This document shows, in pieces, positions 46,914-59,047 of a stretch of 64,000 bases of DNA. Below the pieces are notes generated by a model, which searched no databases, was not told where the DNA came from, and was given only the letters and a program-made list of their open reading frames with translations. Positions within the stretch are counted from its first letter, which is position 1, and every line of letters begins with the position of its first letter. The stretch lies in the NCBI GenBank assembly GCA_031772625.1, contig CM062812.1, forward strand, positions 735,665,714-735,729,713, written 5' to 3'. The stretch is from Pinus tabuliformis (Eukaryota; Streptophyta; Pinopsida; Pinales; Pinaceae). A program made the translations under genes and the position numbers.

Positions 46914-47500
46914 TCTTGCACACATAAGAGGGTTTAATTGGTACCTAGTGATACCCGGACTTCAAGTCAATATTAATGAAATATTTCACCCCTTGAGCTA
47001 GTCCAGAAGATCATCAATCAATGGGATTGGATGCCTATTCTGGACAGTGATCTTAGTTAACACCCATTAGTCAATATTGAGTGTTTAGGTACCATCCTTC
47101 TTCTATACCAATATGATCAAGCTTCCATAGGGTGATGAACTTGGCCCGATGTGCACTTTCTACAACAGCTCATGGTATTCCTTTTAATTTTGTCATTCTC
47201 TAGAATAGAGCATTGGTAGATATGTCCATTGGGTAGCGGTGCACACAGGGTCATATCGATGGAGTGCTTAACATGACAGTGTAGGGGTACCCCTGTCGGT
47301 GAGGTGACGATGTCCCTGTACTTTTCCACCACCTAGTCCATCAGTTGATACCATGCGGAGCAGCCCTGTTTGGAGGTTTTGGTTGTGGCTACAACCTTTT
47401 TCTTTCCCTAGGGGTGAATAATAAGGAAGATAAATTTTTTGGTCTGGGAAATGATCTTACTGCATTGCTTCACAAAGATCAAAGTGATGGCAGTCGGTTG
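46914..47500 (-). pseudogene. G3 reverse transcriptase, N-terminal part
   Basis: On minus from 47332: MVEKYRDIVTSPTGVPLHCH, HSIDMTLCAPLPNGHIYQ and SILENDKIKR, the region before the polymerase fingers; further on comes a decayed TDYRAL-type block, then HPIPLIDDLLD-like text (about 47020). The C1 insertion follows a GYHQVP-type block at 46914. G4 has the same text at 56170-56590. Several stops. Confidence 0.75.
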
Positions 47501-48013
47501 TGCTACCTTAGGAATCTTGTATAACTTCTTGCCTAAAGAAATAATGACAGTGCGAGGCCTAGGCTCATACACACGATGACACTTCCACGAGTATGGTTGG
47601 CCTAATAATACATCACATATTACCTCATCTGTGAAGGGCTTGAGGTTGTAGTGAAGGTGGCACTATTGGCTGATGTGGATATCTTTCCCTTGGTGAAGCC
47701 ACCCATTGGTATATGGTTGCTTATGTGGTTTGTTCAGTAAGGACAACTACTTCATGACCTCTACTAAAATGATATTCTTTTGACTTTCATTGTCAACAAT
47801 GAACTGCACCAGAGAAGACTTCACCGACATTTGTGACTGGGAGAGTTGTTCCCCCTTCTCTAGATCTTCGTGCTCAATATTATGGATCTTGATGGTGGAA
47901 ATGGTGCCACTAGGCTCCACATTAATAATTTGCTTCCCTTTGTCATTAACCTTGTGAGTTTCTAACTTAGATTTTGAACATGCATCTAATTTGGAAGCCT
48001 TCAGCTCGACCAC
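47501..48013 (-). pseudogene. G3 protease
   Basis: From 48013: MVELKASKLDACSKSKLET and DKGKQIINVEPSGTISTIKI, then SLVQFIVDNESQKNIILVEV at about 47800-47750, where the active-site D-S-G reads D-N-E. The later VLLGQP-like block (about 47610, decayed) and a following conserved region match G4 at 55560-55990. Confidence 0.7.
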
Positions 48014-49020
48014 TAGTGGCTGCTTAGCTTAACAATCACATGTGTTCTGAGTGGTGCCCTAATGAAACTCTCACCATTTCCCTATGTACTTCTTTGTCAT
48101 CGTGGTGTTGTTATTTTCTTGTGACTTTGGCTGGTTGTCCTGGGTCGCCCTGCCTTGGATTTTTCCTTTGTTCTGCGGTTTGGGGGCACTTTTCCCTTTC
48201 TTTGGATTCAAAGATCCAAAGTATCGCTTCTTCTGTTTAATTTTTTTTCTCAATCTTGACAATGTATCGATAGGCAGTGCTAAGTGACAAGATGTCAAGG
48301 AAATCCATCTCATCCCGGATGTACTTATGTAGATAGTCATGGTGCTTGAGTACCAAATATCACCCAGAATATTTGATACCCAGCTTCATGCAAAGTGTAT
48401 GGAAAATATTTGTGAACTCTGGTACATATTAGTCCCTTCCCTGCTGTAGCATGGTCCACTTTATGTATTTACCTTCATAGCTCCTGAAAGCATAATATTC
48501 TTCCTTCATGATGTCTCAGAAATAATTCTAAGTGCGTGCGACTAAAAATAGTGAGGATTCCCTTTCGTCCTTCTATTCACACTAGGTTTCCCACCAGTCC
48601 TTGACATGGAGGGCAACTTTGAGGACTGAAAACGTAATCTTTTCCTGATTGATAAAGTCATGAACCGAAAAATATCCTTCCAACATATTTAACCATCTAT
48701 CTAAGACATTTGTATCTATCTAGCCTTCAAATATGGGAATGTCAAAGTTTACATGTACGTTAAAAGAAGTGGCTCATTCAGAGTGTCTTCTAGATTAATA
48801 TGTGTTGCACGTGGGTAGCCATCAAAGGAACTGGGAAAAGTTGTCCATCATCACATTCCTCTATTTCTCGAGGGATTCTTTGAGAAACAAAAGGATCTCC
48901 TACCCCCTCATATTTCTTTTCTTCTGCCATGGGACGCCGTTGGGGTTTACTTACTTGTTATTGAAAAGGTTCAACCAGTTCAAGCCATAACTCTTTATAC
49001 CCTTACATCGTTGGGGACAT
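48014..49020 (-). pseudogene. G3 gag
   Basis: On minus the coding start lies near 49020 (a MSPN-like start shared with the MSPMRSGYKEL of G4). The capsid portion aligns with G4 through 48760-48270, and a lysine-rich basic stretch (KKIKQKKRYFGSLNPKKGKS at 48265-48200) follows. Many stops and small shifts; identification rests on its alignment with G4. Confidence 0.65.
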
Positions 49021-49046
49021 GCAAAGAAAAATAGAGAAAGAGAACA

Positions 49047-49063
49047 AGTTGCTTTGATACCAC
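49047..49063 (-). other. G3 primer-binding site (initiator-Met type)
   Basis: On minus, AGTGGTATCAAAGCAA follows the LTR end (TGGATCA). It shares TGGTATCA-AGC with the common plant site. Confidence 0.8.
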
Positions 49064-49653
49064 TGATCCAAACTTATGCAGGAACACAATAAAATACATA
49101 TCTAAAAATAAACACAGGGATGCAACAGAAATAAAACTTCATTTCATTAATATGAAAGAACTTAAATATGCTTACATACATAATGGAAATAAAACTAGCT
49201 TGCACGATGGTATCTTATCTCTCAGAAGAGATGTGGCAACTACATGCCTCTGAGTTGTGTTATAATGAGGGTCAAGGGCCCTTTTATGATTGAACAAGAA
49301 GGGAAAATAATAAATAGCCAAAAGCCTAACCCGAGGAGATGAAACGACAAGAGTTTGTGGGCCCTGTTGGGGTTATTTGAATAGCCAATTTCTTGGGGTC
49401 GTAACTTGGTCATATGATCTCTATTTGGCACGTACTCGTTGGGAATATCTCTCCAAGTACTATAGGATTTGCAGCATTATGAACTTATTTCAGCCCTTAA
49501 AAAATGTCATTTATGGGCCTAAAATAGCTCTGGAAGTTCACGACCCAAAAAATGGCTAAAAATGGTAAATGTTGCTATAATCAAGGAAACATATGAAACT
49601 GACTACAGGTCTAGGTGGAATAGGTGGGTGGCAACCAATATCCACCTAGATCA
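49064..49653 (-). repeat. G3 5' LTR
   Basis: On plus it starts TGATCCAAAC and ends CACCTAGATCA. Its reverse complement aligns with the G4 LTRs, including GGTTAGG, TTCAATCATAAAAGGGCCCT, GAGGCATGTAG and CATCTCTTCTGAGAGATAAG. The matching 3' LTR is absent from the window. Confidence 0.85.
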
Positions 49654-50090
49654 ATATGCAACTAATCCATGCCCAAAAGAATATTGTATGATCCTAATGG
49701 AAGCCACATTTAGATGGATTGATGTAGGCATACCATTGAGCTCAAATGCACAAAGCTCACCCAAAGATGAACTCTTCTCTTGGTCCTTATAGCCATATGC
49801 ACCAACCAAGATTCTGCATGTACCTATTTATTCAAGAAACACTTATTCAACAAGTTAGGATTGATATAATTATAGTTAGATCCAGGGCGAGTGAAAATAG
49901 AAATAACTTAATCACAAAACTTTCCTTCCATCTCAATAATGAATGCCTTATGATCAGCTTGCCTATTATCTACTACTACATAAATATGAGGAATATTGTG
50001 TCCAACATGTCTAACTATTTTTTCCTCCTAAGAACTATAAATTTGAGGTATACCACCCTGATGTTATGTGAAATCTCTCCTCTAATACTC
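49654..50090 (-). pseudogene. G5 protease
   Basis: On minus: NRQADHKAFIIEMEGKFCD, a stop, VISIFTRPGSNYNYINPNLL, then LPLGSYNILLGMD near 49660. Gypsy proteases of this type carry D-P-G-S in the active site; here the aspartate is replaced (R-P-G-S). The G3 LTR begins right after the GMD(W) block. Confidence 0.7.
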
Positions 50091-51289
50091 TACACCTCAA
50101 GTCCAACACAACAAGGGATTCTTGCCATCATCTTTGTTCTTCTCCTCAAACTCAGACCCGTGTCCTCTATCAACTACACTAAAATTCTTGTACGATGGTC
50201 CATTCTCCTTATCACCTACATTGTGAGGTCTTCCTCACTTCTTAGCCCACCTTCCTTTAGTCTTATCATTACCTCTCGAATCCCACTTAGTCTCAGAATT
50301 ACACTTAGACTACTCATAAAAATGTTTCATGTTTGCAATGACTTAGTCCAAGGAGAGAGGCTCATCATACTCAATTCGATCCTTGAATACTAAAGGAAAC
50401 CCACTAATGAATATTTGGACCTCTTCCTTCTCATCATTAAGATATGGTACATACCTCAACAACTCTAGAAACCTTGCCGTATACTCTTCATCTATCATAC
50501 AACCAATCTTAAGTTCATAGAACTCCTTAGGCTTTCCATCTTAGTATCTCTCAGAGAAGTACTTCTTTCTGAAAAGTCTTTTAAACTCATGAAAACTCAA
50601 ATCCTCTGCCTTGATGTATCTGACACATTTAACATATTCTCACCAAATATCTTTTATTCCCTTGAGACTGAAAATATCTATCCCGACTTTCATATTCTCT
50701 AAATAATCATGCAACTCAAATAATTTCTTCATCCTAAGTAGCCATGCTTTTGCATATTCTAGTTTTGTCATCTCTCCATCAAAGGTAGGAGGTTTGGATT
50801 TCTCAAAATCATATGGAAAGTACTGCTTCTCACTCCTCCTATAAGGATGATAGTAGTGATGGCCATTATATCTCTCTAATCCATAACTAGAATAGAACCC
50901 ATAACCACTACCTCTCATGTTAGGTGTATCCAACCATCTTCCACCTTGATTGTGTCACCCATGTCCAACCTATGCCCTGATCGAGACCTACTAACATATA
51001 CTACATTAGTTTGTTCCTCCTTTCCATGACTGATATGTGGTTGTCCGTGTCTCTACAAATATGATAAGTGTTTAAGGATCACTACATTAACCTAAACTTC
51101 CTTTTCCTGAGCTATAGAAATCCTTTCATGTGACTAAATTATCCTGTCATTATCTACTCTGAAACTTCAGATTTCTCCCTTCAAATTTCTCAGTGTATCT
51201 GCTATATTAGGAGAGTGCTCATCTCCTTACTTCTTTACTAATCTATAAGGAGAGTCACATGAATTGTAATCCACCATTTTTCTTGTCAT
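50091..51289 (-). pseudogene. G5 gag
   Basis: The ATG at 51289 begins MTRKMVDYNSCDSPYRLVKK. The best-preserved stretch (50933-50640) reads GLERYNGHHYYHPYRRSEKQ, then EKSKPPTFDGEMTKLEYAKA and WLLRMKKLFELHDYLENMKV, the retrotransposon-gag capsid entry. It continues after a frameshift with FHEFKRLFRKKYFSERY-like and YTARFLELLRYVPYL-like text. A CWT-type zinc-knuckle remnant lies near 50110. Many stops. Confidence 0.75.
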
Positions 51290-51439
51290 TTATGGTCTTC
51301 TTTCCCTCACAAATATACCATGTTAGATAAACCAAATATAGACATAATCAAAATCATACCTCATTGTGAAGTTGTAGGGAGGCTATCACATCTACAAAGA
51401 CAATCCATATTACCATAATATGTATACCCATATTTTTAT

Positions 51440-52445
51440 AGCTCCAAATCTCACTCTTATGGTTTGTGATGCTTTGCACTCATGGCCTAGGGCAACCCCT
51501 CCTTCCAGACCTGGTCAAAAATTTAAAAAACAGTGTTTTATTCCCTATACGCGACATTGCCCTGAGCTAAACGCGTGTATATGCGGGTCTGTGTATACCC
51601 AACCTGCGTATATGTCTTAAAACACTTAATAAAAATTAAATCTCCTTAATTTTGGGCGGAGATCGCGAGTTTTACCTGCTGATCACCCGTTAGTGCCCGT
51701 GGCCCAACTGTTCCCAACGAATTCCCAACTAAAAAACTACTTTGGGAGAAGTATAAAAAGGCTTCAATGGGAAGGCCTAACGGAGGAGAGAAGAGAGAGA
51801 AAGGTTATTATGCTGAGAATTCCCTGACCAGGTTTGAAGATCCTTGTGCCTCCTGCACTTCCCCCATTTTTACAGGAAACCCTTGTTTCCTTGTGTGATG
51901 ATGTCCATTTACTAACTTGTGATATCATAGAGTAAGTCATGGAAGGAGTTTGTTAAAGGCTTGAGACTGGACGAATCCGGAGGACGGTTTCCCTTGGAGC
52001 CTGCGAAAGGATGACTCAGGTGAAATTATTCCTTTCTGTACTTTATTTGTCTATAATAAAAGAAACACATGTCTTTGTTCCTGATATAAATCTTCTTCAT
52101 GTTTATGATGTTCATGTTAGAATTCATATGTGAATGGTTGTTTAATTGCATAACTAACTACCTTTCTTTATAATATGAAGATGGTTTCTTTATAATGTTT
52201 AGTCCATATACTGTTGTACTTTCTTGAATTGATTTTTTTGCAGGTCAAAGGAGTAAAGGAACTCCAAGAAGGGTTTGGACCCTGGAAGGACCTTTTCAAA
52301 CGTAGGACCTCAGGTACGCCCCTTATCATAGAGTTTCCTTATATTAGCATTATGGCTGTATGGAATGTGTGTTTCTCCGTATAGACAACTTTCAGTCTGC
52401 TAGGGCATCAGCCCAAGACCCTATGGGAACTTTTCCCTTAACACA
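51440..52445 (+). mobile_element. LTR-like insertion in the G5 leader
   Basis: About 1 kb between G5 gag and its primer site differs from the surroundings: more GC-rich, with a TATA box (TATAAAA, 51752-51758), a pyrimidine/purine leader GAGGAGAGAAGAGAGAG 30 bases on, and AATAAA at 52055-52060. That arrangement (U3-R-U5) resembles a solo LTR on +. The right edge is probably CCCTTAACACA near 52445; I could not find a left terminus or target duplication, so a host promoter or unrelated repeat remains possible. Confidence 0.35.
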
Positions 52446-52600
52446 TATTGAAATCAACATTTTAATCATCTAAACATCAATAACATGATGACACAGGCTT
52501 ACACCAATGACCATTTTAGTTCATGCATACAAAACATATCGAAAACTAACATGCATGCATAATAATCACATCTAGCCTATCAAATCCAAGTGTTTGAACC

Positions 52601-52617
52601 TGGAAGCTCTTATACCA
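52601..52617 (-). other. G5 primer-binding site (initiator-Met type)
   Basis: On minus, TGGTATAAGAGCTTCCA lies 3 bases from the LTR. It matches the TGGTATCAGAGC site with one change. Confidence 0.8.
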
Positions 52618-53813
52618 CCTTATAACACCTCACCCCGAATTTACCCAAGTTTAACATATTTCCAGGGTAAACATGAGACGAGTATCAATATGACATTACC
52701 TAACCTCCAAGTTCTAGTTATGGAAGTGGGGCCAATAATCCAACAAATTTACTAACATCCCTGAGATACCACAAGCCACTTAAAAGGCTGCAAACCACCG
52801 TAGGTGGTAAATCCTTGGTTTAGAACCATTTTTATCTAACCTAAAACCTCAAACACATGCACAACAAGGAAATATTGTGGCTATAGGACTCCAAGGGCAT
52901 GTGCAGTCATACTTCCATTTGATTATGGCCTCAATTCCATTGTTTTCAGCAAGCGATTCTGAGATATGAGCCACATTTCCAGGCTACCCTCCATACCACT
53001 ACCCAAAACATCTTGTAACATTCCATAATCATATTTGACATGACAAAAATGGTATACATTCAAAATTGAAACTATAACTTGACCTACACTCCCTAGAACA
53101 CACTAGACATTTCGTCAAACATATGGTAAACATGTAAGCTACAACTCATGAATAAATATCTAATCATAAAATGATAATATTCATTTGAGAATCATGAAGA
53201 AGGATCTAAGACTTACCTATCTAGTTTTGATAAAACTTTTTTGTCCATGGATTCATCAACCACTCAATAACTTATCAAAACATGTCAGGAGCCATACTTA
53301 CAAAAATCATATAACCAACAAATAACAGACAAAGAAACCATGGAAAATCAACAATTATATCACAACATAATCGATACAAAACCATAGATGTCACAAAAGG
53401 AAAATACCTCACATTAACATATGAAAATTCCAACCAAGTTAGGGAATTCCACATACCACCTGACCATAGATTTGGCCAAACTAAATCTCCCTTCACCCAA
53501 TCACCCCCATGCCATATTTCAAGCATGAATGTGGGATCTCATGGAATAAAACAAAACAAAACCAACTAGGGTTTCTAAAGGAAAAACTACCTCAGCCTTC
53601 AACCATAGTGAATCCACCTCTGCAGTCCAGAAATCACTAACATGAACTAGATTAGTCTCTACCTATGTTATCCAGGGCTCCAGGAACTAGTATCTCAACC
53701 CACATCCTTTCAGGTCTCTAGAGAATCTATTCCAACCACAGCTCCAGGAACTAATAACTCAACTCACCAAGGGCTCCAAGGCATTTGTCTGAACCTACGA
53801 CTCCAGGAGCTAG

Positions 53814-54427
53814 TGATACAGATGGATACTGGTGGCCACCCGCCAATTCCACTTGGAACCCCACCATTATTTCTTTTAGGTTTTCAGGCTGCTTAATTGT
53901 AGCATACTTTACTATTTTTAGCCATTTTTTGGTTCCTAAACATTCAAAGCCCTTTTGAGGCCCTAAATGATGTTTTTTTGGAAATCTACCGCCATCCACC
54001 ATTTGTAAGTCATTTTTTTCATTGTATTCATCGAAGAGATCTTTCCAACGAGTTATCATGAGCACTAAATGGAGATAATATAACCAAGTCACGACCTCGG
54101 GAAGTTGGATGCCCAACTAACCCCAACGGGGCCGATAAACTCTTGGTGTTACATATCCTCGGGTTAGGGTTTTGGTTGTTTAGGGTTTTCCCTTATTGCT
54201 CAATAATAAAAAGTTCCTTGAGCCTCATTGTAATGCAGTTCCGAGGCATGTAGCCACCACATCTCTTCTCAGAGATTAGCTAGCATCGTCGAGTTAGTCT
54301 CATTTCCATATTGTTTGTAAGCATATTTCATTATTTGATATTAACTAAAAGAAGTGTTATTTTTTTTGCATCTGTGTACTTATGGTTATATCTGTAATTT
54401 GTTGCGTTCTTGTTTAAATTTGGATTA
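53814..54427 (+). repeat. G4 5' LTR
   Basis: Starts TGATACAGATGG and ends AAATTTGGATTA, where the partner ends AAATTCAGATCA. Contains CAATAATAAAAAG, a likely poly-A signal region. Confidence 0.9.
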
Positions 54428-54441
54428 GTGGCATCTGATCG
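54428..54441 (+). other. G4 primer-binding site (decayed)
   Basis: GTGGCATCTGATC follows the LTR. Compared with TGGTATCAGAGC it has three changes. In G3 the same site is better preserved. Confidence 0.65.
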
Positions 54442-54477
54442 GTCTGCTCTTTCTCTGTTTTTCTTTGCATGTCCCCA

Positions 54478-55560
54478 ATGAGGTCGGGATATAAGGAGTT
54501 AGGGCTCGAACTGATCAAACTACTCCAAGACCAACCTCGTAAATCCCGAAAACCTCCCATGGAGGAAGAAAAGAAAGAAGAGAGAACAGGAGATCCTATC
54601 AAAATGTTACTCGAGGATGCCCTCGAGAAACAAAGGAACACGATGATGGATAACTTTGCCTAGATCCTTCAATGGTTGCCCACCAATGGCGAATCCACAT
54701 CCAATAGCCACTCTCGAGTCAGCACACCTTTTAAGGTAGAAGTAAACTTTGACATTCCCATATTTGAGGGCCAAATAGATGCAAACACCGTAGATAAATG
54801 GTTGAATATGTTAGAAGGATAACTTTCTGTTCATGATTTTTCCAAGCGAGAAAATATTTCTTTTTCTCTTCTCAAAGTCACCACCCACATCAAGGACTAG
54901 TGGGAAACCTATTGTGAGTAGAAGGATGGAAGTACGAAATCACTTTTTTCAGTTACTCCCACTTGCAATTCATTCTGGGACTCCTTCAAGGAGCACTACT
55001 ACCCTATCGAGAGCTATGGGGATAGATACATAAAGTGGACCATGGTACGACAGGGAAGGGACCAAGATGTGCTGTAGTTTACCAATGTTTTTCATACCCT
55101 ACGCACGAAGTTAGGCATCAAGGATTCTCAGAAATATTTGGTACTCAAGTACCACAACTGCCTACATAGATACATCTAGGACAATATGGAGTTCCTTGAC
55201 ATCTCCTCACTCGACATGGTGTACCGATAAGTCGTCAAGAACGAGCATAAGTTTAAACAGAAGAAGAGAGACTTTGGATCTGTGAATCTGAAGCAAGGGA
55301 AAGGTGCCCCCAAAGTGCAGAACAAAGGAAAAAGTGAAGGCAAGACATCCAAGGACAACCCACCAAGGCCATAAGCAAGGGAAAACATCATAAAGCCAAA
55401 GAAGAACACGGGAAAGTGTTGTGAGTTCCATAAGATCTCCACCCACAACACAAGCGAGTGTCGAGCCAAGAAATCATTGGTCGTCGAGCTGAAAGCTTCA
55501 GAATGAGATTCATGTTCCGACTCTGAGTCAGAAGTTGACAAGGGGAATCAAAAAGGGAAG
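54478..55560 (+). pseudogene. G4 gag
   Basis: The ATG at 54469 (MSPMRSGYKELGLELIKLLQ) begins gag. The capsid section (FDIPIFEGQIDANTVDKWLN at 54750, WDSFKEHYYP, KWTMVRQGRDQDVL, LVLKYHNCLHRYI) is split among frames. A basic segment (KFKQKKRDFGSVNLKQGKGA) follows, and then a CCEFHKISTHNTSEC zinc-binding block at about 55416-55460. Several stops from CAG/CAA/TGG codons. G3 aligns throughout. Confidence 0.8.
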
Positions 55561-56010
55561 CAGATTATTGATGTGGAGCCCAACACCACCGTCGCCATGA
55601 CAAAGATCCAGAAAGAGGAACCCGAAGATCAAGAGGAGGAGGAGCGTCTCTTTCACAACCAAATGTGGGTGAAAGGTTGCCCGCTACAGTTCATTGTTGA
55701 CAGCGAGAGTCGAAAGAACCTCATTACAACAGAGGTGATGAAGCAGCTAGGCTTACTGACCACAACACACCCACAACTGTACACCATCGGGTGGCTTCAC
55801 CAAGGGTGAGATCTGCGCATGAGCCAACAATGTCGTCTTCCATACAACATCAGGCCCTTAACGGATGAGGTATTATGTGATGTTGCTGCCCTTGATGTTT
55901 ATGATGTATTATTAGGCTAACCATACTTGTGGAAGCGAAATGTTGTGTATGAGTCAAGGCCTCGCATTATTATTGTTACATCAGGAAATAGGTTGTACAG
56001 GATACCATAG
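55561..56010 (+). pseudogene. G4 protease
   Basis: Open from 55573 to 55809: EEERLFHNQMWVKGCPLQF, then IVDSESRKNLITTEVMKQLG with D-S-E in place of D-S-G. The continuing strand decays near GWLHQG (55800). A VLLG-type C-terminal block (DVLLG at about 55900) is followed by a stop. Confidence 0.75.
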
Positions 56011-56159
56011 GTAGCCCCGTCTACCACCATCTCTTAGGTTATTGCAGAAAAATGCAGTAAGCTAATATAAAAGAATAGAAAATTTGTTTTCCTGATGATA
56101 CACCCTAAAGGAAAGAAGAATACAATGGCCATGACCTCCAAACAAGGCCCCTCCACACA

Positions 56160-57560
56160 ACAACAATAGATGGACAAGGTCATGGAGGAGTACGAGGACA
56201 TCTTCACCTCCCCCACAGGGGTGCCTCTACACTATCAGATCAAGCACTCCATCGATCTAACCCTAGGTGGGCCGTTACCCAATGGACCAATCCATTGAGG
56301 CTCCATTCTGGGGAATGATGAAATCAAGAGGCAAATTTAGGATCTGCTACAGAAAGGTCACATTCAGCCGAGTTCATCTCCTTGTGGGAACCCAATCATG
56401 TTGTTACAGAAGAAGGATGAGACTTAGAGACTCTATATTGACTATCAAGCGCTGAACAAGTTCAGTGTCTGGAATAGGTAGCTGATCACATGAATTGATA
56501 ACCTTCTAGTCCAACTCAAGGGAGAAAAACATTTCAGGAAGATTGACTTGAAGTCTAGGTATCACTAGGTATCAATCGAACCGTCTGATGTGGAAGACTG
56601 CCTTCAAAGTCATGGAGGGGCTTCTCGAATGGTTGGTTGTGCCTTTCGATTTAACTAATGATCCTACAACCTTCATGAGGCTCATGGATGACATCTTACG
56701 ACCATTCATCAAATCATTTGTAGTGGTATACTTGGATGACATCCTGATCTTCAACGAGAGTTGGGAAGAGAACCTCCACCACATCTGATGGGTTCTCCAA
56801 ACATGGCGGCAACACAAGCTGTCTGCCAATTTGGAGAAATGTAATTTTAGCATGACCTAGGTTTAGTATTTGTGATACATTATTGATGAACGAGGGGTGC
56901 ATGTCGATCTAGCCAAGATCCATGTCATTCGGGATTGGCGAGCCCCAACCACTCTGATAGAGCTCTACAGCTTTCTGAGTCTTGACAATTTCTACCATAT
57001 GTTCATGTTGGGGTTCTCTCATACCACTTGGACCTTGAGTCAAGTCACCAAAGGAGGAGCGAAAGAAAATTTCTTTTCGGCTTGAATCTCAACAAAAGGC
57101 ATTCGCAGAGTTGAAACATCACCTCTGCTCTACACAAGTGCTCACATTACTAGACTTGCAACAACCATTTGAGTTTGAGACAAATGCCTCTGACTATGCT
57201 ATTGGGGCAGTCCTTACTCAACAGGGGCATCCGGTGGCATATCACTGTCATACACTTTCAGACACAGTCCGAAAGTATCCCACTTATGATAAAGAGATGT
57301 ATTCCATTATGCAGGCCTGCAGAAAATGGAAGCATTACATTTTGAGGAAGGAAACAGTCATCCACACAGACCAATGAGCCCTGCAATTCATACAGACGCA
57401 AGGGAATTTGGAGAATGATGACCATATGAAGTGGTTGACATACCTGCAACAGTTCCATTTGAATATCAAGTACAAGAAGGGCAGAAAAAATAATGTTGTC
57501 GACTGCCTCAACCGACCACCAATCATGGTGTTAACTATTGTGCTCAACTCTTGTGGGCAC
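56160..57560 (+). pseudogene. G4 reverse transcriptase and RNase H
   Basis: RT begins MDKVMEEYEDIFTSPTGVPL (about 56170) and HSIDLTLGGPLPNG. Fingers are frameshifted at 56270-56450; from 56588: WKTAFKVMEGLLEWLVVPFD, then FVVVYLDDILIFNESWEENL with the catalytic YLDD at 56729-56740. The connection (HVDLAKIHVIRDWRAPTTL, SQVTKGGAKENFF) precedes RNase H at 57111-57377: VLTLLDLQQPFEFETNASDY (the usual D of TDAS is N), DKEMYSIMQACRKWKHYILR and TVIHTDQ. A stop follows HTDQ. Confidence 0.85.
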
Positions 57561-59034
57561 GAGACTTCTAATTAGCCACTTCTCTACAAAAGCGACCCAG
57601 AATTTGGTCACACATACTATATATGCTCTTGGGAGGTCAGCAAGTTCTAGGTATTCACCTCTAGGATGCTCTGTTATGCCATATGGGACACCTTTGCGTT
57701 CCTTCAAGCGAGCGTGTGAAGATGATTTGGGAAGTGCACTACCGTCGAGCTGTTGGAAATTTCGTGGTCGAGAAAGTAGTAGTAGTACTGCAAAAGTATT
57801 TCTATTGGCTGAATCTTCGATAATATTTCGGGAAGTACATCAGATCCTGCACTACCCACGCCATCGCCAAACTGACCATCAAGAAGCAAGGTGTCTATAC
57901 TCCGCTACCTACCCCTAGCCAACCTTGGGAATAAATCTCCATGGATAACATGTCGAACATTCCTTCTACTAAGCATGGAAATGACTATGTTTTTGTGGTC
58001 GTCGACTGATTCTCGAAGATGGCCATTGTGGCAGCTTGCAAGACGAGTATCACAGTAGAAGGGACTGTAAACTCTTCTTTGAACAAGTGTGGGTAAACTT
58101 TGCGATCTTGTAGTCTATCATCTCAGATCGAGATAGAAGGTTCCTCAATACATTTTGGTCCAGTCTCTGGTTGATGCTAGACACCAAGCTCATTAAGTCC
58201 ACAACTTTCCATCCCCAAATTGATGGCCATACAGAGGTCGTCAATAGGATGATCATACACATTCTGCTAATGTACAACTCAAAGCATCCACACACATGGG
58301 ATGAGAGCCTCCCCTATGTCCAGCATAGCTGCAACCATGCTCCTCACATATCGAATGGCCACAACCCTTTCCAGGTGGGCTTGGGATTCGAGCCACTATG
58401 TCCCATTGATGTGGCCATACCAGTTGCAGCAACTCAGGGAGATTAAACTCATGTCCAGTCTGAAGCTGAAAAGGAAACTAGCTTCATTGAGCATATTCAA
58501 TACATCCACCAACAAGTCCATGAAATATTAAACGAAACCAATGCCAAGTACAAGAAACGACATGATCAGCATCAGGTGCCACACAAGTTCCAAGTGGGCG
58601 ACAAAGTTTGGCTACATTTGCAGAAGGAGCGTCTCATTGGGCCCCACCGCAAGATTTTCCCGCTTCAATATGGGAAATTAACCGTCACCAAGGTTGTGGG
58701 AGATAATTCTTTTGAGCTTAGCATTCCCCCATTCCTTGGCATGCACCCAGTGTTTAATGTGGATCGCCTTCGGCCATACTTTCCACCATTACTAGACACA
58801 TCCGACATTTGCAGAACAACTCACACCAACAGAGTTAAATCCTTATTGCATGGAACAATCTGAAACTGATTCAATCATGGGCATGCAGATCAAGAACACT
58901 CGCCAGTAGAAGATCCAATTGTATCGAGTTGTCAAAGCAGGCCAACTCCTTCACCATGGAAAGTGGCTCACCAGGGACGCAAAAGTTTCCTCATCTCATG
59001 GAGAAACTCAATGCAATGGGGATGATTTCTTCCT
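57561..59034 (+). pseudogene. G4 integrase with a possible chromodomain remnant
   Basis: The zinc-binding part lies at 57660-57790 in several frames. The core has the SMDNMSNIPSTKHGNDYVFVVV-like block (about 57935; first aspartate), ISDRDRRFLNTFWSSLW-like text (about 58120), and a glutamate in FHPQIDGHTEVVNRM at 58220-58250. The C-terminal FQVGDKVWLHLQKERLIGPH, FPLQYGKLTVTKVVGDNSFE and HPVFNVDRLRPYFPPLLDTS run from 58587 to 58805. After that, KIQLYRVV and HHGKWLTRD (58915-58980) resemble a decayed chromodomain. Stops throughout. Confidence 0.8.
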
Positions 59035-59047
59035 AAGGGAGGAGGAA
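59035..59047 (+). other. G4 polypurine tract
   Basis: AAGGGAGGAGGAA sits right before the TGATCC start of the 3' LTR; all purine. Confidence 0.9.

Larger units (their letters stand above)
25395..49653 (-). mobile_element. G3: chromovirus-like Ty3/gypsy element, truncated, split by C1
   Basis: The right end is a 590-bp 5' LTR (49064-49653), followed leftward on the minus strand by an initiator-Met primer site, gag, protease and the front of reverse transcriptase (to 46914). Copia element C1 then interrupts it, and RT, RNase H and the front of integrase continue from 26776 to 25395. The 3' part of integrase and the 3' LTR are missing. It is the same family as G4: LTR, gag and pol align along the whole length. 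It lies in the protease region of G5. Confidence 0.8.

Noticed and set aside
49746..50393. Open frame of 215 codons on the plus strand
   Set aside because: It is antisense to the G5 gag and protease, has a hydrophobic Ile/Leu/Ser-rich translation and no domain. The minus strand explains the region better.
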